Positions 6,116 to 12,052 of a stretch of DNA of 14,111 bases are shown in pieces (the stretch's first letter is position 1; each line of letters begins with the position of its first letter). A model generated the notes under the pieces. The model was not told the origin of the DNA. It saw only the letters and a list, made by a program, of their open reading frames with translations, and made no database searches. Both the position numbers and the translations under genes were made by a program. Source of the DNA: GCA-003244245 sp035276605 (lineage in GTDB: Bacteria; Actinomycetota; Actinomycetes; Mycobacteriales; Pseudonocardiaceae); assembly GCA_035276605.1 (NCBI GenBank), contig DATELN010000156.1, forward strand, positions 1 to 14,111, in the 5' to 3' direction.

Positions 6116-7648
6116 ATGCGAACCGTGCCGGGACCCACCGATCACGTCGTCATCGTCGGCGCCGGGCTTGCCGGCTTGTCGGCCGCCCTGCACGTGCTTG
6201 GATCCGGTCGCCGAGTGACCGTGCTGGAAGCACTGCCATACCCCGGCGGTCGAGCTGGGCGGATGGATCTCGACGGCTACCGGGTAGATACCGGCCCCAC
6301 CGTGCTCACGATGCCGGAGCTGGTCGACGAGGCGCTGGCCGCAGTGGGTGACTCCCTGGCCGCGCGGCTCGACCTGGTTGCCCTGCACCCGGCCTATCGG
6401 GCCCGCTTCGCGGACGGGTCGGTGATCGACGTGCACACCGACGCTGAGGCCATGGAGGCAGAGATCCGCGCGGTGGCCGGGCCCGCGGAGGCAATCGGCT
6501 ACGTGCGGCTGCGGCGCTGGCTCACCAGGCTCTACCAGGTCGAGATCGGCCGGTTCATCGGCAGCAACTTCGACTCACCCCTAGATCTGGTGGCCGGCCG
6601 CGACGCGGTGCGCGATCTGGCCACGCTGGCGGCGTTGGGTGGCTTCGGCCGGCTGGGCGCGCAAGTAAGCCGCTTCCTCACCGACGACCGGCTCAAACGG
6701 ATCTTTTCCTTCCAATCCCTCTACGCCGGAGTGCCCCCACACCATGCGCTCGGCGCGTACGCAGTGATCGCGTACATGGACACGGTCGCGGGCGTCTGGT
6801 TCCCCCGGGGAGGGATTCGGGCGCTGCCCCAGGCGCTGGCTGACGCGGCCGCCGACGCAGGCGCCGAGCTGCGCTACAACACGACCGTCACCCGCCTAGA
6901 GCATCGCGGCGAGCGAGTCACCGCGGTGCACACGGCAGATGGCGAACGCCTCGTCGCCGATGCGGTTGTGCTCACGCCCGATCTCCCGGTGGTGCACCGG
7001 CTGCTCGGCCGCGCACCCCGGCGGTTGGTGCCGCTGCGCTGGTCCCCATCCGCGGTGGTACTGCACGCCGGCGTCCGCCCGGGCAGAGCACCGGGATGGA
7101 CCGGGCTGGCGCATCACACGATTACCTTCGGGCAAGCCTGGGAGCGTACCTTCGACGAGATCATCTACCGCGGGCGGCTCATGACCGATCCGTCGTTGCT
7201 GATCACGCGGCCGACCGCCACCGACCCGAGCCTGGCTCCCGACGGTCGTGAGCTGCTCTACATTCTCGCGCCGTGCCCCAACCTGCGCACGGCGCCTTTG
7301 GATTGGCCCGTGCTCGCAGCTGCCTACCGCGACGAGCTGGTCGGCACTCTGGAGCCGCGTGGCTTGACCGACCTCAACGACGCCATCGAGGTCGAGCACC
7401 TCGTCACGCCCGCGGACTGGGCAGAGCAGGGACTAGCCGCCGGCACACCGTTCTCCGCAGCGCACACCTTCGCACAGACGGGGCCGTTTCGCCCGGTGAA
7501 CCTGGTACGTGGGCGCAGCAATGTCGTGCTCGCCGGATGCGGTACCACTCCTGGGGTGGGCGTGCCGACCGCAGTCATCTCCGGCAAGCTCGCCGCTGCC
7601 CGAATTACGGCCGTCGGGGACCGCCAACGCACCACCGCGGGCCGCTGA
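6116..7648 (+). CDS. crtI: Phytoene desaturase (CrtI family)
   Basis: A 510-residue FAD-dependent desaturase expected to turn phytoene stepwise into more unsaturated carotenoids, up to neurosporene or lycopene. The N-terminal Rossmann motif is complete (VIVGAGLAGLSAA, G15-x-G17-x-x-G20, then VTVLEALPYPGGRAG, with PGGRAG at 43-48). The C-terminal CrtI signature GCGTTPGVGVPTAVISGKLAA is intact. Length is normal for CrtI (about 490-510). The number of desaturation steps cannot be told from sequence. The ATG at 6116 is preferred, but a GTG at 6107 would add three residues; neither has a clear Shine-Dalgarno sequence, so translation may depend on the upstream gene, whose stop is 24 bases away. An 81-base gap follows, before the mannosyltransferase. 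Confidence 0.92.
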   Translation: MRTVPGPTDHVVIVGAGLAGLSAALHVLGSGRRVTVLEALPYPGGRAGRMDLDGYRVDTGPTVLTMPELVDEALAAVGDSLAARLDLVALHPAYRARFADGSVIDVHTDAEAMEAEIRAVAGPAEAIGYVRLRRWLTRLYQVEIGRFIGSNFDSPLDLVAGRDAVRDLATLAALGGFGRLGAQVSRFLTDDRLKRIFSFQSLYAGVPPHHALGAYAVIAYMDTVAGVWFPRGGIRALPQALADAAADAGAELRYNTTVTRLEHRGERVTAVHTADGERLVADAVVLTPDLPVVHRLLGRAPRRLVPLRWSPSAVVLHAGVRPGRAPGWTGLAHHTITFGQAWERTFDEIIYRGRLMTDPSLLITRPTATDPSLAPDGRELLYILAPCPNLRTAPLDWPVLAAAYRDELVGTLEPRGLTDLNDAIEVEHLVTPADWAEQGLAAGTPFSAAHTFAQTGPFRPVNLVRGRSNVVLAGCGTTPGVGVPTAVISGKLAAARITAVGDRQRTTAGR

Positions 7649-7729
7649 CTTCAACTGGGTCACCAGTCGGTCACGACCAGGCCACGGCCGGGTTCGGGAG
7701 CACCACGCTGTGGGACCATACGGCCCGCT

Positions 7730-9307
7730 ATGACGTCGAACCGAGGACCTGCCCCAGCAGCTTCCGGCAACGCGCTTGTCGAACCCATGCCACGTCCTGG
7801 GTCGCACCAGCACGACCATCCGCTGCTGCTCGACCAGTTGCGTCCTGGACGGCTGCTGTCGGGCACGGCGCTGCTCGGCTTGATCGGGTCGATCCTGCTC
7901 ACCGTCATGGCGGTCGGCGCCGGCGGCATCCTCGTCAACGACCCGCTGATCGACGAGGGGTCACTGTCGTGGATGCGCTACGGGCACGGGCACGATCTGG
8001 CCACGGTTGGCCTGTATCTCGGCGTCGCGATGATCGTGTGGGCGTGGGTACGCCTGGGGCGTGAGGTGCTCAGCGGGTCTGCGACTACCCAGCAGGTGAC
8101 CGCCGCAGGCCTGACATGGGTAGCGCCCTTGGTTCTGTCGCCGCCGCTGTTCACCAGGGACGTCTACAGCTACCTGGCGCAGGGCGCGCTCGCGCTGCGC
8201 GGGCTGGATCCCTACCTGGTCGGCCCCTCGAAGCTGCCGCCCGGAGCCGTCGCCGACAACGTGCACTATGTGTGGCAAACCACCCCAGCACCGTATGGCC
8301 CGCTGTTCATCTTCATCGCCAAGATGATCAACGCGGTGACTGGTGACCACCTCATCCTGGGCATCATCGGCCTGCGGTTGGTCTTGCTCATCGGCTTGGG
8401 CCTGCTGATCTTCGCGCTGCCCCGACTCGCGCAGCGGCTTGGCGGCGATCCCACCGTTGCGCTGTGGCTGGTGATCGCCAACCCGCTGACGGTGGTGCAT
8501 CTCGTCGGTGGCCCACACAACGATCTGCTGATGACCGGGCTGCTGGCCATGGGCACGTTGCTGGTGCTCGAGCGCCGGCCCGCCGTGGGCGTCGCGTCCG
8601 TCACCATGGCGATGGCGATCAAGGCGTCGGCCGGGGTCGTGCTGCCGTTTTTGGTCTGGATCTGGGCGGCTGCGCTGCCCGGTACCCGGCGAACCCAGCT
8701 GCTGCGTGCCGGCGCGGGCAGCATGGCGATCTTCGCCACGATCTTCGCCGGCGTCACCCTGATCTCCGGCGTCGGCCTGGGTTGGGTCCCCGCCCTGGAT
8801 GCCCCGTCGCTCATCGTCAACTGGATGTCGTTGCCCACCGCGGCCGGGGAGCTCGCCCACGCGCTGGTCACGCTGTTTGCTCAGGTGAGCGAGCACCCGT
8901 TCATCGTGGTATCCCGGTTGCTGGGTTCCGCCCTGTTCCTGGCGATTTTCGCTCGGCAATGGTGGTTGGCCAGACAGGGCGAACCGGGTCAAACAGTTCG
9001 TGGCGCCGCGCGGACGCTGCTGTGGGCGGCGCTGCTCGCCCCGGCCACCCTGCCGTGGTATCTCAGCTGGGCTCTCGTCCTCGGCGCGGTCGGACCGTGG
9101 TCACGACGACCGCTGGCATGGGTGATCGCCGGCTCAACCTGGTTGGTGGTGTGTACCTACCCCACCGGCGAGAGCGCCTTCAGCTCGTGGCTCTACCAGC
9201 TCGGGATGGTGACGGTGTCGGTGGTCGCGGCTATCTCGCTGCTGCGCGCCGACCCGCTTGGTCTGCGCAGCCGAATTCCCTTCATGGCCCCACACCGGTG
9301 GGAATGA
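7730..9307 (+). CDS. mptA: Polyprenyl-phosphomannose-dependent alpha-1,6-mannosyltransferase (MptA/MptB type)
   Basis: A 525-residue membrane glycosyltransferase of the GT-C type (GT87-like). After a roughly 40-residue cytoplasmic N-terminus the protein alternates hydrophobic helices (first at about 43-65, next about 91-108, then 125-140 and onward, of the order of a dozen). The luminal-loop signature LFTRDVYSYLAQG at about 140-152 carries Asp144, and APYGPLF and GGPHNDLLM follow, all usual in MptA/MptB. Family role: extension of the alpha-1,6-mannan backbone of lipomannan, using polyprenyl-phosphate-mannose at the outer face of the membrane. MptA is chosen over MptB only because Rv2174 (mptA) likewise follows idsA2. 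No ribosome binding site is visible close to ATG 7730 (GGGA is 15 bases or more away), so the start is less certain. The stop is one base before the crtB start, implying tight coupling. Rv2175c and pknL homologues, the usual next genes in mycobacteria, are absent. Confidence 0.88.
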   Translation: MTSNRGPAPAASGNALVEPMPRPGSHQHDHPLLLDQLRPGRLLSGTALLGLIGSILLTVMAVGAGGILVNDPLIDEGSLSWMRYGHGHDLATVGLYLGVAMIVWAWVRLGREVLSGSATTQQVTAAGLTWVAPLVLSPPLFTRDVYSYLAQGALALRGLDPYLVGPSKLPPGAVADNVHYVWQTTPAPYGPLFIFIAKMINAVTGDHLILGIIGLRLVLLIGLGLLIFALPRLAQRLGGDPTVALWLVIANPLTVVHLVGGPHNDLLMTGLLAMGTLLVLERRPAVGVASVTMAMAIKASAGVVLPFLVWIWAAALPGTRRTQLLRAGAGSMAIFATIFAGVTLISGVGLGWVPALDAPSLIVNWMSLPTAAGELAHALVTLFAQVSEHPFIVVSRLLGSALFLAIFARQWWLARQGEPGQTVRGAARTLLWAALLAPATLPWYLSWALVLGAVGPWSRRPLAWVIAGSTWLVVCTYPTGESAFSSWLYQLGMVTVSVVAAISLLRADPLGLRSRIPFMAPHRWE

Positions 9308-9308
9308 C

Positions 9309-10331
9309 ATGAACCGCGAGCTTGACGCCGCGGGCATCACCGAACCCGCACTGCGCGCCTCCTACACCCGGTGCCGCGAGCTCAACGCGAGACACGGCCG
9401 CACCTACTTTTTGGCTACCCGGCTGCTGACTCCTGCTCAACGGCCGGCAATCCACGCGCTTTACGGGCTGGCCCGCTACGCCGACGAGATCGTCGACGAC
9501 GTGTCCGATATCCGGCCCTGGGCGCATCGCGTCGCGGAGTTGGACGCTCTGGCGCAGCAGCTGAGCGATGGGTTGGCACAGGGACGGTCAGACCACCCCG
9601 TGCTTGCTGCGCCGGTGCACACCGCGGTTCGCTATCAGATCGATCCGCAGCACTTCGACGATTTCATGGTTTCCATGCACATGGATCGGCCGGTGGAGCA
9701 GGGCGGCGTGGCCGGCTACCGGACTTTCGACGAGCTGGCCCATTACGTCTACGGGTCGGCGGCGGTGATCGGGCTGCAGGTGCTTCCGGTGCTGGGAACG
9801 GTGGTCCCACCGGAACGTGCCGAGCCGCACGCCGCAGCGCTGGGCATCGCGTTCCAGATCACCAACTTCCTCCGTGACGTCGGGGAGGATCTTGACCGCG
9901 GACGGGTTTATCTCCCCGCCGACGAGCTGGCGTCGTTCGGTGTGAACCGCGAGCTGCTCGGATGGTGTCGCCGCACTGGGCGGCCCGATCGGCGGGTGCG
10001 CCGCGCGTTGGCCTACCTGGTAGCGCGCACCCGGGCGATCTACCGCAGGGCAGCGCCGGGGATCCCGATGCTCGCTCCGGTCTCTCGGCCCTGTGTGGCC
10101 ACCGCGTTCCGGCTCTACGGCGGCATCCTGGACGAGATCGAGGCAGCCGACTATCGAATCCTGGCTCGCCGCGTGGCGGTGCCTAACCACCGCCGCATCG
10201 CCGTGGCGTTGCCCGGCCTGAGCCGCGCGCTGCTGGCACGGACGCCGATACTGAACCGAGCCGGCACTGGCCTCCACCATGCCGGACGTCAGGTCCCTTC
10301 CCCACCGCATTGCGGCTCCGCAAGACCGTAG
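9309..10331 (+). CDS. crtB: Phytoene synthase
   Basis: A 340-residue squalene/phytoene synthase that condenses two GGPP head-to-head to phytoene via prephytoene diphosphate. Both Mg-binding Asp motifs are present: D59EIVD63 in LARYADEIVDD and D190VGED194 in NFLRDVGEDLDRGRVYLP. The second, with its RVYLP tail, is diagnostic of CrtB. The ATG lies one base after the mptA stop (TGA 9305-9307), and GGTGGGA just upstream may serve as ribosome binding site. A squalene synthase is less likely because crtI is in the same run. The last residues after about 320 are poorly conserved in appearance and their codons (10289-10331) overlap, on the other strand, the end of the amidohydrolase gene. No lycopene cyclase or carotenoid-modifying gene follows. 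Confidence 0.93.
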   Translation: MNRELDAAGITEPALRASYTRCRELNARHGRTYFLATRLLTPAQRPAIHALYGLARYADEIVDDVSDIRPWAHRVAELDALAQQLSDGLAQGRSDHPVLAAPVHTAVRYQIDPQHFDDFMVSMHMDRPVEQGGVAGYRTFDELAHYVYGSAAVIGLQVLPVLGTVVPPERAEPHAAALGIAFQITNFLRDVGEDLDRGRVYLPADELASFGVNRELLGWCRRTGRPDRRVRRALAYLVARTRAIYRRAAPGIPMLAPVSRPCVATAFRLYGGILDEIEAADYRILARRVAVPNHRRIAVALPGLSRALLARTPILNRAGTGLHHAGRQVPSPPHCGSARP

Positions 10332-11464
10332 ACGCGCTTCGCATTACCCGCCCCCACCATCTGCGTTATTCGCTGTGCGTCGGCGATCGACCACTCCCCT
10401 GAGTCCACCCAAGCACCTAGGACAGTGCTCATCGCCCGTCGCCACAGCACCGCACCAAGATAATGCAGCTCAGCCGGGCCGAACGCGTCCGACGAGAACA
10501 GCAATTTGCCGAACGGGGCGACTTCCATCGATTCGGCCACAATTCCCACCGACCGCGCTCCGGTGTAATTCACTGCCAACCCGACATCGAGGTACACGTG
10601 CGGGAACACGTGAGCTAGGTAGCCGGCGCTGCGGTGATACGGGTAGCAGTGCAGCAGCATGACCGGCACTCGGCGGTGTTGCACCAAACGCAGGAAGTCC
10701 GTCATCAGCGACGGGTCGCAGCGGTGCAGGGTCAAGTCAGGATCGCCGTAACCGACGTGAAACTGCAGTGGAAGGCCCCGTGCGGCAGCCACTGACACAC
10801 CCACCCACAACACGTGGCGCAGCAACACCGGGTCGGTCAGGCGCGGCGGGGTGGCCTCTGGTACCCGCAGCCACTGCCCCACGGCCTCGCGGACCGCGGC
10901 CGGGGTGGGAGGTTCGGGATCGAAGTCGAGGCCGTACCGGTAGGCGATGACGGACTTGAGCCCGGCGGCATGCCGGGCTCGCTCGTCTAGCGTCCCAGCG
11001 AACCGGTCGGCGAACCCGGCGGCATCCACGCCGCCGGCCGCCACCTGCTCAGCCACCGACTCCAGCCGCACGATCTCCGATGCGGCCGCACCGGAAACTG
11101 CCGCCATCTCACCGGGCCCCAGGATGTGCCCGGCCGTGTAGCCGGTATCGACCAGGAATCTTTCAACCCCGCAGGCGGCGAGCAACCGGCCAGTGGCCTC
11201 GTTGGCTCCAAGCTCTTGCCGGCGGGCAACGTAGGCCTCGGCGGACACGTGCGCAGGCAGCTCAAGCACCGGGGCGCACCACCGGCGGACCGCGAAACCC
11301 AGCTGAGAGTCCAGATGGGTGGTGCCAAGCGGCGCCGGCCACGGGGACTCAGTCAAGCCGGCTTCGAGCTGGCCAGCATCGACTGCGGCGATCGTGGCGC
11401 CGTGGACGTGGTGGTCTACCAGCGGCAGGCCATCAATCGTGACGCGCAGTCGGTCAACGCTCAC
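10289..11464 (-). CDS. Amidohydrolase family metal-dependent hydrolase
   Basis: A 391-residue protein of the amidohydrolase-2 type (TIM barrel, metal-dependent). Motifs seen: DHHVHG with the HxH pair H19/H21 at the end of strand 1, LKSVIAYRYGL with a conserved-looking Lys170, QFHVGYGD (H236), LLHCYPYHRSAGYLA (H272) and FSSDAFG with Asp326 as the probable catalytic/metal Asp. The pattern recalls the amidohydrolase part of FluG-like proteins, but the substrate is unknown. The GTG start at 11464 overlaps the stop of the upstream SRPBCC gene by 11 bases, so the two are likely co-translated; no strong Shine-Dalgarno is seen. The 3' end overlaps crtB by 43 bases tail-to-tail, and the residues after VYGL look like a non-conserved extension. 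Link to carotenoid synthesis is not indicated. Confidence 0.85.
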   Translation of the reverse strand: MSVDRLRVTIDGLPLVDHHVHGATIAAVDAGQLEAGLTESPWPAPLGTTHLDSQLGFAVRRWCAPVLELPAHVSAEAYVARRQELGANEATGRLLAACGVERFLVDTGYTAGHILGPGEMAAVSGAAASEIVRLESVAEQVAAGGVDAAGFADRFAGTLDERARHAAGLKSVIAYRYGLDFDPEPPTPAAVREAVGQWLRVPEATPPRLTDPVLLRHVLWVGVSVAAARGLPLQFHVGYGDPDLTLHRCDPSLMTDFLRLVQHRRVPVMLLHCYPYHRSAGYLAHVFPHVYLDVGLAVNYTGARSVGIVAESMEVAPFGKLLFSSDAFGPAELHYLGAVLWRRAMSTVLGAWVDSGEWSIADAQRITQMVGAGNAKRVYGLAEPQCGGEGT

Positions 11465-11900
11465 GAGCAGCTACGGTCGGCGCGTATGCGGCCAGCCCGT
11501 CAGCGCACTGCTGGATAAAGCGCCGGATCATCCACCGCAACAGCCAACCAGTGCCGAAGGCCGCTGGCGTAAAGCAGATATGCCAGCCGATCCTGGTTCC
11601 TCGCTCGGTGGGCGTCAGCTCGATGTCGCCGCGGTAATCGCGGACCGGAAGCCCGGACAAGTGCCGGTAGGTGAACCGGTGACCGGGAATCATCTCCACA
11701 ACTTGGTCGCGGCCAGTCACCCTGCCGTTGCGGAAAATCCATATCTCGCCGATTCCGTCGGCATTGCCGGCCTGTTCAAGCTGGAATGAATCGATCGGTG
11801 TCCACGCCGGCCAGCTCGGACCATCTCGTAACAGCGCGTAGACGTTCTCAGCCTCTGCGCGCGTGTGCACCTGGACATCGACGTGCTGCTTGCCGACCAT
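11454..11900 (-). CDS. SRPBCC family protein (polyketide cyclase/dehydrase-like)
   Basis: A 148-residue START/Bet v1-like protein. The N-terminal VDVQVHTRAEAENVYALLRDGPSWPAW is the usual first strand and helices of the family (a polar strand, then A-E-x-V-Y-x-L-L and W-P-x-W). Alternating strands follow (GEIWIFRNG, RFTYRHLSG, YRGDIELTPTERGTRIGWHI). The long C-terminal helix starting about residue 118 (WLLRWMIRRFIQQCADGLAAYA) closes the hydrophobic cavity. Such proteins bind or transform hydrophobic small molecules; no ligand can be named. ATG 11900 is the first reasonable start, with only a weak GGG before it. It is the first gene of a short unit with the amidohydrolase, preceded by a palindrome (11958-11969) and a hairpin behind the upstream gene. 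Confidence 0.85.
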   Translation of the reverse strand: MVGKQHVDVQVHTRAEAENVYALLRDGPSWPAWTPIDSFQLEQAGNADGIGEIWIFRNGRVTGRDQVVEMIPGHRFTYRHLSGLPVRDYRGDIELTPTERGTRIGWHICFTPAAFGTGWLLRWMIRRFIQQCADGLAAYAPTVAARER

Positions 11901-11957
11901 CCCGTAGATGTACCATCTGGTTCAATCGAGGGCGATCCGTGCGTGGCGCCATTGCTG

Positions 11958-11969
11958 GACAATATTGTC
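11958..11969. promoter_or_regulatory. 12-base perfect palindrome, candidate operator
   Basis: GACAATATTGTC is a perfect AT-centred palindrome in an otherwise GC-rich sequence, 57 bases upstream of the SRPBCC start. Position and symmetry suit a dimeric repressor controlling the SRPBCC-amidohydrolase unit. The regulator is not in the window and I recognise no specific family consensus. Confidence 0.4.
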
Positions 11970-12004
11970 GAAAGCTAGTTGGCACCGCTGACCGCATGGA
12001 TCAG

Positions 12005-12052
12005 CCGCCAGGGCGTGCGCCATGGAGCGGTTCATGGCGATGTACCAGGCGG
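12005..12052 (-). terminator. Nested hairpin after the RPH-like gene, candidate terminator
   Basis: Directly after the TAA stop (12055-12053) the minus strand can fold into an outer CCGCC/GGCGG stem (12005-12009 with 12048-12052) and an inner perfect 7-base stem CGCCATG/CATGGCG (12018-12024 with 12033-12039). An 8-base loop closes the inner stem, and symmetric 8-base internal loops separate the two. There is no U-run, which is common for actinobacterial terminators. It would separate the RPH-like transcript from the SRPBCC unit. Confidence 0.4.

Noticed and set aside
7666..7684. Repeated GGTCAC motifs in the crtI-mptA gap
   Set aside because: Short and few; the small stems nearby are only four bases, too weak to call an operator or terminator.
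7273..8064. 263-codon plus-strand frame bridging crtI and mptA
   Set aside because: It overlaps both real genes in another frame and reads as Arg/His/Ala-rich nonsense; the CrtI C-terminal motif and mptA N-terminus lie in other frames.
7961..8992. 343-codon open frame on the minus strand
   Set aside because: It lies wholly antisense to the mannosyltransferase gene and encodes a Gln/Asp/Arg/His-rich sequence without domains; it is a by-product of GC-rich codon use.
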